Positions 1 to 7,325 of a stretch of DNA of 14,884 nucleotides are shown piece after piece. The DNA comes from Nitrospirota bacterium (GTDB taxonomy: Bacteria; Nitrospirota; Nitrospiria; Nitrospirales; UBA8639). The translations under genes were made by a program, and so were the position numbers. The DNA lies in assembly GCA_003228495.1 (NCBI GenBank), contig QIDY01000171.1, forward strand, positions 1 through 14,884, given 5' to 3'. The notes beneath the pieces are model-generated. The model was not told where the DNA came from and did not search any database. It saw nothing but the letters and a program-made list of their open reading frames with translations. Numbering within the stretch: the first letter of the stretch is position 1; each line of letters starts with the position of its first letter.

Positions 1-424
1 AGATTCCCGAAAAACGTGAACGATGGTTCATCATACGGCTGACCATCCACGCATAGCCTCGATCTTGAGAAAACCGCACATCAAATCGGCCGCCGACACC
101 ATGAGGATTTGACAGGGCTTGCTCAATCACATTTCTTGCGTTGTGCGGCAGCTGCGTATCGGCATGCAAAAAGAGGAGAATGTCGGTTGTGGCTTGTGCA
201 GCCCCGACATTCATTTGCGTCCCCCGTCCTTTCGGTCCTGAAATGATTCGGTAATGGGAATGAGACACTGTCGATAGTATAGCCCTGGCGACTTCTACGG
301 TTCGATCTTGGCTATCCCCATCGACAAGAATAATTTCTTCAAAATCCAAAGGCAGAAGTCCTGTGAGTAAAGAGGGAAGCGTCTCTTCTTCATTCAGAAC
401 CGGAATGATGAAATGCTCATTCAG
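1..424 (-). CDS. Family 2 glycosyltransferase, TIGR04283-like (C-terminus cut by window edge)
   Basis: The frame is open from about 470 down to the left edge, so the C-terminal part lies outside the window. The visible N-terminal part reads FIIPVLNEEETLPSLL, then IILVDGDSQDRT, GPKGRGTQMNVGA, ILLFLHADTQLP and GGRFDVRFS. These are the GT-A nucleotide-sugar binding segment, the DG(D/S)SxD loop, the GRGxQMNxGA segment and an HAD metal-binding DxD equivalent. The combination is typical of the TIGR04283 (rSAM/selenodomain-associated) glycosyltransferases, which probably act at the cytoplasmic face of the membrane. The substrate is unknown. The start is uncertain: there is no in-frame ATG, GTG or TTG between the upstream in-frame TAA (about 488) and the conserved core. 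CTG at 422-424 was chosen, and ATT at 446-448 or 461-463 are alternatives. The gene follows the membrane-protein gene almost without a gap and may be translationally coupled to it. Confidence 0.85.
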   Translation of the reverse strand, partial: MNEHFIIPVLNEEETLPSLLTGLLPLDFEEIILVDGDSQDRTVEVARAILSTVSHSHYRIISGPKGRGTQMNVGAAQATTDILLFLHADTQLPHNARNVIEQALSNPHGVGGRFDVRFSQDRGYAWMVSRMMNHRSRFSGI

Positions 425-471
425 GGTAAACGCAAAACAGACAGGAATGCGCGAGTATGGAATGGATTCGA

Positions 472-900
472 TTACGAACTGGCTGGTTTCTTAGGGGTTT
501 GGAACATGAAAAAGACCACCATCCCGACGGTACCCCAATAAATCATATATTTATGCCAAAACAGGACTTCTCCAAAATGCATAAACGCCATCGCACAGAG
601 CAGCGACAGCGCAATCACGGCGTAGCGAATCGTGATCGTGTCCACGGAGGAATAGGCCCACAAGGCCATACCTGAAAAATAAATGATCATGGGGAAGATG
701 CTAATTTCGGCGCCGGTATTCACGGAAAGAAAAACCTGCAAAAATCCAATGAAGACCATGGCCGATCCCACCATCTTCATGGCTACCCGCATTTTACGAT
801 TTTCCTGCTCTTCTATCTCCTCATCCGGAACCGGTGGACGGGCGGGAGATTTCGGGGCTACAGGACCTTCGGGTTGTTGCTGATCTTCGTCGGCACTCAT
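472..900 (-). CDS. Conserved-type hypothetical membrane protein with four helices
   Basis: This 142-aa protein has a charged, proline-rich cytoplasmic N-terminus (residues 1-38, many D, E, Q and P) followed by four hydrophobic segments at about 41-60, 67-84, 91-108 and 115-133. It ends in a short basic tail, TPKKPASS. No signal peptide or catalytic motif is visible and I do not recognise a family. The ATG start lies 3 bp after the stop of the dCTP deaminase gene, so it is almost certainly co-transcribed with it. The Shine-Dalgarno match is poor, which suggests translational coupling. The glycosyltransferase follows directly, so a role in anchoring or assisting membrane glycan transfer is possible but is inferred only from position. 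Confidence 0.8.
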   Translation of the reverse strand: MSADEDQQQPEGPVAPKSPARPPVPDEEIEEQENRKMRVAMKMVGSAMVFIGFLQVFLSVNTGAEISIFPMIIYFSGMALWAYSSVDTITIRYAVIALSLLCAMAFMHFGEVLFWHKYMIYWGTVGMVVFFMFQTPKKPASS

Positions 901-903
901 ACA

Positions 904-2061
904 TTACCACTTAAAATGTTTACTTAGGGTAAGGCCTTGCTGAGAATAGGACGATCCCATCGACGACCCATAGAGATGCGTGGGAATATCTTGCATGTGT
1001 TCGTACATGACCTTGAAAAACGTTTGGCCGTCTTGAATTCGAAACGGCACATCGTGTGGCCGCACTTCCAATACCACCTGCGTGCCTTTGCGAATGGGGT
1101 TGGCATAGCCAAAACCCGGATCAAAAAATCCTGCATAATGGGTGCGCAACTCTCCACAGGCCGCTTCATACGCCACCATTTCCGCTGAGTACCCGGGGGG
1201 AACTTGGATGCGCTCCTTCGAGGCTAAAATATAAAATTCCTCCGGTTCTAACAACATGGTGGCTGTGTCGTTGCGATGAAGTGGCTCCCAATAATCTGCA
1301 GCCGAATAATGCCCGATCTTACTCAAATCAATGATGTGACTATTTTTCTTGGCCCGGTATCCGACGATGGCCTGGCCTTGATCTGCGTTGCCTCGTAAAT
1401 CCACTCGAAGAAACAATCCCTTATCCACGCGCAGATCTTTAACCGGTAACGGGCGGTCGGACTTTTCATCCTCACCATTATGGCACAACAGGGGCGTTTT
1501 GCGATGAACGACCCGGAGTGATGAATCTGAAACCAGGGGTTTCCCCGACATGAGTCGCAATTGGTTTAATGCCAAACCCGCTTGCACCCGAATGGTAAAT
1601 GACCGCGGCACAATTTCCAAAAACAGCGGGCCCTGATAGCCGGAACGAATTTCATCAAACCCCACGTGAAGGTCTGTGACGACGCGGGTGAAAATATCCA
1701 ATCGGCCCGTGGAACTTTTCGGATTGGTCCGACCCCGTATGTCTTTGGGAAGTTTGAGCTGTTCCATCAACGGCACCAAATAGACATGCCCCTTTTCCAA
1801 GATGGCGCCTTTGCTTAAATCCATATCGTACATCACCAAATCCGACCGATACAGATCTTCAATGGTGAATTGCGACTGTTGATCACAAGGTTCGGGAAGA
1901 AAACTGCTGAGCAATCGATAGGCTTTCGTGCCTAATCGTAAATCTAAACTCGCGGGTTGGATCTGCTCGGGAGAAATTGGCGCTTCGGCGCGAATGGCTC
2001 CCTGACGTACGAATGTGTGTAATTGTTGGAAGGGGAGAATGCCTGATTTACGAATAGTCAT
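904..2061 (-). CDS. dcd: 2'-Deoxycytidine 5'-triphosphate deaminase-like protein, two-domain form
   Basis: This predicted 385-aa protein appears to contain two dUTPase/Dcd-fold halves in tandem, about twice the length of the usual 190-aa Dcd. The first half carries PASLDLRLG (36-44), NPKSSTGRLD (113-122) and LFLEI (146-150). The second carries AGFFDPGFG (310-318) and VVLEV (329-333), so each half has a glutamate where single-domain Dcd has its catalytic Glu. The long form is known mainly from Alphaproteobacteria and some other phyla (DCD N-terminal family PF06559). The expected reaction is dCTP to dUTP plus ammonia in the cytosol, feeding dTMP synthesis, but deaminase versus dUTPase activity cannot be told from sequence alone. 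The ATG at 2061 was preferred to the upstream GTG at 2088 because GGAG lies 6 nt before it. The start overlaps the kamA 3' end by 14 bp, indicating coupled translation. Confidence 0.85.
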   Translation of the reverse strand: MTIRKSGILPFQQLHTFVRQGAIRAEAPISPEQIQPASLDLRLGTKAYRLLSSFLPEPCDQQSQFTIEDLYRSDLVMYDMDLSKGAILEKGHVYLVPLMEQLKLPKDIRGRTNPKSSTGRLDIFTRVVTDLHVGFDEIRSGYQGPLFLEIVPRSFTIRVQAGLALNQLRLMSGKPLVSDSSLRVVHRKTPLLCHNGEDEKSDRPLPVKDLRVDKGLFLRVDLRGNADQGQAIVGYRAKKNSHIIDLSKIGHYSAADYWEPLHRNDTATMLLEPEEFYILASKERIQVPPGYSAEMVAYEAACGELRTHYAGFFDPGFGYANPIRKGTQVVLEVRPHDVPFRIQDGQTFFKVMYEHMQDIPTHLYGSSMGSSYSQQGLTLSKHFKW

Positions 2062-3175
2062 CCATCGCTCCGGCACTACACATATCACGTGAAACGGACG
2101 TGCCTACCATCGGCAATTCCCGATTGTCGGTCGTGGAGGGCTGCGGGTAAAAATAGGTTTTATTTTCGTAATTTTTGAGCACAGCTCCCTTTTCATCCAA
2201 ATTCAACAAATATTCGCCGGGCAGGAGTGGGATCTTTCCTCCTCCCCCTGGTGCATCGATGACAAAATGAGGAACCGCCATGCCGCTCGTATGACCCTGA
2301 AGGGCTTGCATGATTTTCAAGCCGGTTTCCACCGAGGTTCGGAAATGATTGGTTCCCTTGGTCAGATCGGCCATGTATAGGTAATAGGGTTTGACCCGGG
2401 CGAGGAGCAATTCATGCATCAGGCGCTTCATGATTTCCGGATCATCGTTTACCCCTTTTAGCAGCACGGTTTGTGCCCCCAGTGGAATCCCCGCATCCGC
2501 TAAATGTCCGCAGGCTTCCTTGACTTCCGGCGTCAACTCATCCGGATGGTTAAAATGCAAATTCATATAAATGGGATGATATTGCTTGACGATTTCACAC
2601 AATTCCGGAGTGATACGTTGCGGAAGCGTTCCCGGTACCCGTGTCCCGAATCGAATCAATTCCAAATGAGGAATAGACCGAAGGGCTTTGAGGATTCGTT
2701 CGATTAAATAGTCGGGCAAAAGCAACGGATCGCCGCCGGATAAGATGACATCTCGTACTTCGGAATGCTCCCTCAGATAGGCCACTGCCTGATCTAACTC
2801 GCCTTTTTTCAGAAAGCCAGGTTTTCCGACCAATCGTTTGCGTGTACAAAATCGACAGTAGATGGGACACTGGTTGGTCACCATGAGCAGGACCCGATCG
2901 GGATACCGGTGTACTAAATGTGGGACGGGACTATCGGTATCTTCCTCAAGCGGATCATCCGGAGCATCAATGTCGTCCAATTCGATACGTTCCGGCACGA
3001 CTTGTTTCCAAATCGCATCGCCCTTTTCTTTTATGGTTGCAAGGACGGTCGGAGTAATTCGCATAGGATAGGGACCGACAATATCCTCTACCTCTTTTTC
3101 GTCCACACCTAATTGCTTGGCCAAGTCATTGGGTTTGGTGATGCTTTGGGCCAGAACTTTTTTCCAATCCTCCAT
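2048..3175 (-). CDS. kamA: KamA-family radical SAM aminomutase (probable lysine 2,3-aminomutase)
   Basis: This 375-aa enzyme belongs to the PLP- and SAM-dependent aminomutases, which interconvert L-lysine and beta-lysine using a [4Fe-4S] cluster. The cluster motif CxxxCxxC is C103-PIY-C107-RF-C110. The PLP lysine is K314 in DAPGGGGK. D270 (MADLT) and D307 (VIDAPG) match, in sequence context and 37-residue spacing, the two aspartates that bind the substrate epsilon-amino group in clostridial KamA. The DAPGGGGK motif favours KamA over the EF-P modifying enzyme EpmB. An open frame extends to 3262, but ATG at 3175 is preferred: it lies 4 bp after the glutaredoxin stop and has AGGAG 11 nt upstream. 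No beta-lysine acetyltransferase (AblB), EF-P or EpmA gene is in the window, so the fate of the product is unknown. Confidence 0.9.
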   Translation of the reverse strand: MEDWKKVLAQSITKPNDLAKQLGVDEKEVEDIVGPYPMRITPTVLATIKEKGDAIWKQVVPERIELDDIDAPDDPLEEDTDSPVPHLVHRYPDRVLLMVTNQCPIYCRFCTRKRLVGKPGFLKKGELDQAVAYLREHSEVRDVILSGGDPLLLPDYLIERILKALRSIPHLELIRFGTRVPGTLPQRITPELCEIVKQYHPIYMNLHFNHPDELTPEVKEACGHLADAGIPLGAQTVLLKGVNDDPEIMKRLMHELLLARVKPYYLYMADLTKGTNHFRTSVETGLKIMQALQGHTSGMAVPHFVIDAPGGGGKIPLLPGEYLLNLDEKGAVLKNYENKTYFYPQPSTTDNRELPMVGTSVSRDMCSAGAMDDYS

Positions 3176-3179
3176 AGCT

Positions 3180-3470
3180 TTAGTTGCTCCTTTTCTCTTG
3201 GGAACTGAGGGGTGGGTTGGAGGTGGTTCCCGATTCGCGCCCATTTGTGGTGTAAGTTTCAAGATATTTCACAATCTCTTCGGTCTCCGTCAAGACGGTC
3301 TCCCCATCAACCAGAACCGGCACATAATATTGGCCAGAGGTTTCATACACGGATTTTCGAAACGGAGGCACATCCGGCACGATTTCATTTTCGTAGGCAA
3401 TACCCTGCTCTGCCAGCTTTTGCCGAACCACTTCACATTCCGGGCACCATTCTGTGTGATAGAGTTTCAT
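3180..3470 (-). CDS. Glutaredoxin-like / GST N-terminal domain protein
   Basis: This 96-aa thioredoxin-fold protein opens with MKLYHTEWCPECEVVRQKL, placing a CPEC redox pair (C9, C12) after the first beta strand. It continues with YYVPVLVDGE, giving the cis-proline (VP) typical of glutaredoxin and GST N-terminal domains, and then LTETEEIVKYLETY, the last helix with the TE/ES-type glutathione contact. The tail after residue 75 is polar and probably disordered. Expected roles are a cytosolic dithiol glutaredoxin or a thiol reductase in iron-sulfur handling. The gene sits 4 bp upstream of the radical SAM gene, so supply or protection of its cluster is plausible but inferred. It is probably the first gene of the Grx-kamA-dcd-membrane protein-glycosyltransferase operon, although the upstream 462-aa gene is only 82 bp away on the same strand. 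Confidence 0.85.
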   Translation of the reverse strand: MKLYHTEWCPECEVVRQKLAEQGIAYENEIVPDVPPFRKSVYETSGQYYVPVLVDGETVLTETEEIVKYLETYTTNGRESGTTSNPPLSSQEKRSN

Positions 3471-3552
3471 TTTTCCCGTATGAGACTTTGGAATTTTCTC
3501 TTACTGTACCAGTCTCTTTCCTCTTGTGTCTGTTACAACTATTCCCTTGTTA

Positions 3553-4941
3553 CTACTCACTGTTGACTCTACAAGGAGTCATCACTGCATCCCGCATTCC
3601 ATGGATGACCTTTTTATCTTTGGGACAGATCGTGGCCAATACACCTCCTAAATCGGCCCGGTCATCCACCACAAAATAATAGGGCGACAACCGTACCCGC
3701 CCTTCCATGCGGGTTTCTACACCCGATGGGTATTCATAATATTCAATCACAACCACCCGTCCTTTGTGAAATGCTTGAAGAATCGACGGAGCCATGTGAA
3801 ATGAACCAAGGGCATGAGAGAGGGTGTTCTTCCATTCTTGCTGCGACATATCATGGCCAATGGACACCCCACGGCTGCCCCAGGCCAATTCAGAAAATCC
3901 AGAAACCTTAATCACATATTGCCGTTCTTTTTGCGTGGTATCTCCCAACCATTCCCAGTTTGACACGGCGTGCTTTCGATGCAGTAACCCGGGAATGACT
4001 GCAGTCGGTGGAAGAGGCCGAGGATCAATAACCCAGGTTGGTGGAATAATTGCTTGAAGACACTCGATTGTTTCCGAGGAGAGCGCCTTTTCCCAAAACG
4101 GTTCTAACATGGGATGGTGAATTAAAGCCAAGGCCAATTTTTCCTCCATCCATGGCTTATAGGGAGGCGTCACCACGACCCGGCCTTTTTTCGCACTGTA
4201 TAGGATTAATTCCCCTTTGGGAATGTTCTTGAGATCAAACAATTCAAAAAACCGGTAGATCAGGGAAACAGAATGGTCTTCTTGACCTTCTTGTTGAACG
4301 AAAAGCCCCTCTTCCGTAAATCGAATGTTCCGTGGATGGACGCAATAGGCTTCCCAGCCATCCTGGACCAGTTGCGTGACCACCCACTGCATTTCTGTTC
4401 GATAGGCATCCGCTTCATCGGATACCACAATGGCCATGCTTTGAGGCTGTCCCTTGAGGGCCCCTTTTAACATGCGGGAAAATTTTTTGATCAAGCCATC
4501 CGAGTTGGGCCATACCGACATGCCCTGTTGAGCATACATTCGACTCAGGCTGCCGGTTAACCCGATCCCGCCCGGCACCGAGTCTAGTTCCGTCAGTGCC
4601 ATGCCGGTATCCGTCAGAATCAGATCAGGGCGAATAACCCCGGGCAAATGATTCTTGAAACGATTCATCCTGGCGAAATCCAGCAGTTCATCCGGTTTGC
4701 CGATATCGAAATATTCATGGACCCATAGGGGTTGAGTGCCTTTCAGACTCTCCAGATATAATCGATTGATAGCAGTATAAAAGGCCAGGAGATGCTGTCC
4801 CAGGTCCTTCAGAAATTTGGCTTGCTGGGTCGAAAGCACAAAAGGACGGCAAGCAAGGCGCCAATTATCTTCTTTCTCAGCTACAAACAGCCCATCGTCG
4901 ACGAGAGTCTCACGAAAAATCGGGTAAGGGCATGACGCCAC
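3553..4941 (-). CDS. Hypothetical protein, possible circularly permuted ATP-grasp-like
   Basis: This 462-aa soluble protein has no signal peptide or membrane segment. I do not recognise it with certainty. RPDLILTDTG followed by ALTELDSVPGGIG (about 104-127) resembles the R-x-D ... E-x-N-x-x-P-G core of circularly permuted ATP-grasp proteins such as the glutathionylspermidine synthase or DUF403/404 types. YRFFELFDL, YVIKVSGFSELAWGSRGV and the late EGRVRLSPYYF also fit an ATP-grasp layout. If correct, it would join a carboxylate to an amine with ATP. The start is GTG at 4941, preceded at about 10 nt by a G-rich AGCAGGGGG stretch; no in-frame ATG near that point gives a better start. It is followed, 82 bp on, by the glutaredoxin gene, so it may be the first gene of that operon. 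A thiol or peptide ligase role is inference. Confidence 0.65.
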   Translation of the reverse strand: MASCPYPIFRETLVDDGLFVAEKEDNWRLACRPFVLSTQQAKFLKDLGQHLLAFYTAINRLYLESLKGTQPLWVHEYFDIGKPDELLDFARMNRFKNHLPGVIRPDLILTDTGMALTELDSVPGGIGLTGSLSRMYAQQGMSVWPNSDGLIKKFSRMLKGALKGQPQSMAIVVSDEADAYRTEMQWVVTQLVQDGWEAYCVHPRNIRFTEEGLFVQQEGQEDHSVSLIYRFFELFDLKNIPKGELILYSAKKGRVVVTPPYKPWMEEKLALALIHHPMLEPFWEKALSSETIECLQAIIPPTWVIDPRPLPPTAVIPGLLHRKHAVSNWEWLGDTTQKERQYVIKVSGFSELAWGSRGVSIGHDMSQQEWKNTLSHALGSFHMAPSILQAFHKGRVVVIEYYEYPSGVETRMEGRVRLSPYYFVVDDRADLGGVLATICPKDKKVIHGMRDAVMTPCRVNSE

Positions 4942-5253
4942 TAAAGAATACCCCCTGCTAGAACCTGTGACGAACGGTCCACGTTGATATCCTTGACTCG
5001 AAAAGTGGGAAATGGGAGATGTGATGTGCAGGTGCCCACTGACTCGATGGGCTCACGGACACGCAGGAGTCATAGATGCTAGTGGTTGCATAAAATCCTT
5101 ATAATGCTAACATGCCTTTTTCCGGCTAGACAAGGCGCGTTTCTCTTGGCAACTTACAGTTATGGAGGGAAATCACAGCTGGAAGGTAGCGAAACTTTTC
5201 ACCGTTGACCAAATCGGTTCCGTGGAACATGTCTGATCTGTAAGGGTAGCCCC
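4942..5253. other. 312-bp intergenic region between the vapC 3' end and the 462-aa gene
   Basis: No coding frame, RNA gene or strong repeat is seen here. It should contain the promoter of the minus-strand operon starting at 4941, but no convincing -35/-10 pair was found on that strand. A TATAAT occurs on the plus strand near 5100 without a matching -35 box and without a plus-strand gene nearby. Confidence 0.5.
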
Positions 5254-5658
5254 TCAGATTTTTTCAATCGTGATAAGATGACGAACCGTTTCAAATTCCG
5301 GATCGCTAGTTAGTAGGGTAGCTTGTTCATGGATGGCAGCGGCAGCGGCAAAACAATCGGCGTAGGACATAGCATGATGAGCCTTCAATTCAACAGCTTG
5401 CCAAAAATTGGATTCCGAAAATGGCAGAATAACAATAGGAAGTAAGCTAATTTCTTCTTTCTTCCGCTGAGCCAGGTCCCACCCGAATTCCTTGGCGATT
5501 ACATAAATCACTTCGCCAAGATTCATGATATGCATGAGCACTTGATATTTTCCCGTAACAGCGTCCTTCAGGAATAATTCGACTCGTTTCGCTCCCGGTT
5601 CGTCCTGAAGCCACCGAAGGAGCGCACAGGCATCAAGAATAAACTTAGGGTCCGTCAC
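5254..5658 (-). CDS. vapC: PIN-domain ribonuclease toxin, VapC type
   Basis: This 134-aa PIN-domain protein has the usual acidic metal-binding set: D9 in FILDACALL, E49 in MNLGEVIY, D101 in SYADCFAAAAA and D119 in LTSDPEFE. These are the four conserved acidic residues of active VapC endoribonucleases, so the toxin looks intact. VapC toxins cut RNA, often initiator or other tRNAs, and are neutralised by the cognate VapB. The start is GTG at 5658, with AAGGG about 7 nt upstream, and lies 9 bp after the antitoxin stop codon. It is the downstream member of a two-gene operon, the normal order for vapBC. The specific RNA target cannot be told from sequence. Confidence 0.92.
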   Translation of the reverse strand: MTDPKFILDACALLRWLQDEPGAKRVELFLKDAVTGKYQVLMHIMNLGEVIYVIAKEFGWDLAQRKKEEISLLPIVILPFSESNFWQAVELKAHHAMSYADCFAAAAAIHEQATLLTSDPEFETVRHLITIEKI

Positions 5659-5667
5659 GACATACCC

Positions 5668-5913
5668 TTAGTGTCGTTTGGCATCTTGGCGGACTTCGCG
5701 TCGATGTTCTTTAATCAGCTGGCTTGCCAACGATTTTCGGCCTTTCAGAGAGCCTCTAAGCGCTTTGATAGGGTCTTCAGGTAAAGGAATTAATTCAATG
5801 TGCTCGTTTGCGAGTTTCACCTCAACCAAGCTCCCCGGTTTTAAGCCAACTTTGTCACGGATGTGTTTCGGAATAACGATTTGCCCCTTAGACGATGTCC
5901 TGGCAGTTTGCAT
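5668..5913 (-). CDS. vapB: AbrB/MazE-type antitoxin, VapB
   Basis: This 81-aa protein has an N-terminal SpoVT/AbrB swapped-hairpin DNA-binding domain: TSSKGQIVIPKHIRDKVGLKPG (1-30) followed by VEVKLANEHIELIPL (31-46). The basic, helical C-terminal tail (about 50-81) is expected to wrap around and block the VapC active site. As in other VapB proteins, the N-terminal dimer should bind the operator in front of its own gene, with VapC as co-repressor. An imperfect palindrome overlaps the -10 box upstream (5933-5957). The ATG at 5913 follows an AGAGGTAGG stretch that serves as ribosome binding site. The toxin gene follows after 9 bp. Confidence 0.92.
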   Translation of the reverse strand: MQTARTSSKGQIVIPKHIRDKVGLKPGSLVEVKLANEHIELIPLPEDPIKALRGSLKGRKSLASQLIKEHRREVRQDAKRH

Positions 5914-5932
5914 TTCCTACCTCTTATTAAAA

Positions 5933-5957
5933 GTAAGCTGTATAAAACATATCTTAC
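5933..5957. promoter_or_regulatory. Operator-like imperfect palindrome in front of vapB
   Basis: GTAAG and CTTAC close a 25-bp imperfect palindrome in which 8 of 11 positions of the two arms match. It overlaps the proposed -10 box, the expected place for an autoregulatory VapBC binding site. The role is inferred from position and symmetry. Confidence 0.45.
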
Positions 5958-5979
5958 CTACTATTCATTGGTGGGTCAA
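5951..5979 (-). promoter_or_regulatory. Predicted sigma-70 promoter of vapBC
   Basis: On the minus strand TTGACC (5974-5979) is followed after exactly 17 bp by TAAGAT (5951-5956), a good match to a housekeeping promoter. The vapB ATG lies about 37 bp downstream, which leaves room for a short leader containing the AGAGGTAGG ribosome binding site. Confidence 0.65.
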
Positions 5980-6277
5980 AAAGGGTATAATTTGTTTTTG
6001 TGGTTATCAGTTGAGGTGTTTATGATGCCCTCCGGCCCAGGGCGTTTGGGTGGATGGTTCGATTAAAGCTTATATGTTTGGTCCAGTATCTTTTCAGGGA
6101 ATTCTGCCGTGAATGTCAACAATATCCTATCGTCCATACCATGGATGATTCAGGATTGCCGAGTGTAGCGGGTACCACACATGCCTACCGTCCCTCTCAA
6201 CTGGTTCCCAACTACATCGCGCAACCGACGTGATGAGAGAGAAGGGCGACAAAATGCGCTTTGCGATTCCACGAGAG

Positions 6278-6307
6278 TTGTCCTCTCACAAATGCCCCCC
6301 GTATAAT
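6278..6307 (+). promoter_or_regulatory. Possible promoter for the AAA+ ATPase gene
   Basis: TTGTCC (6278-6283) and TATAAT (6302-6307) are separated by 18 bp on the plus strand. If used, it would give a leader of about 185 nt that contains the 6342-6434 hairpin. The -10 box is perfect and the -35 box moderate; no other candidate was as good. Confidence 0.35.
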
Positions 6308-6341
6308 GGCGGAATAGTTATTTCGTAACGACTCAGGTGGA

Positions 6342-6434
6342 TAGACTGAAGGCTGAAGGCTTTTAGGGGGCAGTCATGCATGATCATCCAACTCTTCGGG
6401 TATATATGAGTGCTAGCCTTCAGTCTTCAGCCTA
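6342..6434. repeat. Long imperfect inverted repeat of CTGAAGG-type units
   Basis: Left arm 6342-6361 and right arm 6415-6434 are 20 nt each and match at 18 of 20 positions as inverted copies, enclosing 53 nt. One of the two mismatches would be a G-U pair in RNA. Each arm is itself built of direct 7-nt units (ACTGAAG, GCTGAAG, then G). It lies in the leader of the AAA+ gene and could be a dispersed intergenic repeat or a structured leader element. Confidence 0.6.
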
Positions 6435-6498
6435 AATACCTGATATAGTCACATATTTCTTCACATTTGAGCAGATTACCTCTAGCATAGGATTGTTA

Positions 6499-7311
6499 AT
6501 GAAAGGACAGGAATTCGGCATTGAACAATTTCGGGTAACCGAGGAACCGTTCTATCAGGAAGTGAACGGGGAGATAGGGCTCTTTTCGGCTGGAGCCAGC
6601 AATAAAATTCCGGTGATGCTCAAAGGACCAACCGGGTGCGGGAAAACCCGGTTCGTTCAGCATATGGCCTACAAACTCAATCGTCCGCTCATCACGGTGG
6701 CCTGCCATGAGGATCTGACGGCCTCGGATCTGATCGGTCGTTATTTGTTAAAAAACGATGAAACAGTCTGGGTGGATGGGCCACTGACATTGGGGGTCAA
6801 ACATGGCGCCATCGTCTATTTAGATGAGGTGGTCGAAGCTCGTAAGGACACCACCGTCCTGATCCATCCTTTGAGCGATGACCGGCGTTTTTTACCGATT
6901 GAAAAAAAAGGCCAACTCATTCAGGCCGTGGATGAATTCCTGTTGGTCATTTCGTACAACCCCGGGTATCAATCCGTTCTCAAAGAATTGAAACAAAGCA
7001 CCAAGCAGCGTTTCATGGCCATTGAATTCGGCTATCCGCCGAAAAACACCGAAATACAAATCGTCGAACACGAAGCGAAGATTTCGCGAGATATCGCCAC
7101 GCGTCTCGTCAAACTAGGGGAGAAAGTGCGAAATTTACGAAGCCATGGACTGGAAGAAGGTGTCAGCACCCGGCTCTTAATCTATGCGGGAACCTTGATT
7201 GAACAAGGCGTCACTCCTGACCGTGCCTGTGATGCGGCCATTACCCGACCGATTACGGACGACACCGACATGCAACGGAGTATCCAGGAACTGATTAAAG
7301 CCATTTTCTGA
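6499..7311 (+). CDS. MoxR-class AAA+ ATPase of the CbbQ/NirQ/NorQ family
   Basis: This 270-aa protein is close to the usual 260-270 aa of NorQ and CbbQ. Walker A is GPTGCGKT (43-50), Walker B is IVYLDE (105-110), sensor 1 is N154 in ISYNPGY, and an arginine finger is likely R171 in STKQRF. A CbbQ/NorQ C-terminal lid domain follows (about 175-270). Family members work with a von Willebrand factor A partner (CbbO or NorD) as ATP-driven chaperones that activate Rubisco or insert metal into NO reductase. No such partner, Rubisco or NO reductase gene is in the window, so the client is unknown. ATG at 6499 is preferred to the in-frame TTG at 6493 because AGGA lies 6 nt before it. The stop codon is directly followed by the inverted repeat of the IS element. 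Confidence 0.88.
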   Translation: MKGQEFGIEQFRVTEEPFYQEVNGEIGLFSAGASNKIPVMLKGPTGCGKTRFVQHMAYKLNRPLITVACHEDLTASDLIGRYLLKNDETVWVDGPLTLGVKHGAIVYLDEVVEARKDTTVLIHPLSDDRRFLPIEKKGQLIQAVDEFLLVISYNPGYQSVLKELKQSTKQRFMAIEFGYPPKNTEIQIVEHEAKISRDIATRLVKLGEKVRNLRSHGLEEGVSTRLLIYAGTLIEQGVTPDRACDAAITRPITDDTDMQRSIQELIKAIF

Positions 7312-7325
7312 TATGTATTAACCTG
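7312..7325 (+). repeat. IS inverted repeat, 3' end of the element
   Basis: TATGTATTAACCTG is the inverted counterpart of 8822-8835 with one mismatch. It begins on the base after the TGA stop codon of the AAA+ gene. Confidence 0.75.

Larger units (their letters stand above)
5980..6498. other. About 520-bp non-coding region between vapBC and the AAA+ gene
   Basis: No convincing gene is present; the short frames here lack ribosome binding sites and family features. The region holds a possible plus-strand promoter at 6278-6307, a possible bulged stem between 6234-6250 and 6277-6288, and a long inverted repeat at 6342-6434. A TATAAT at 5985-5990 on the plus strand has no good -35 partner. Confidence 0.5.

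Noticed and set aside
2062..2088. GTG start for the dCTP deaminase at 2088
   Set aside because: ATG at 2061 has GGAG at proper spacing and leads straight into the conserved N-terminus.
5100..5106. TATAAT on the plus strand upstream of the 462-aa gene
   Set aside because: No -35 box at a usable distance and no plus-strand gene follows.
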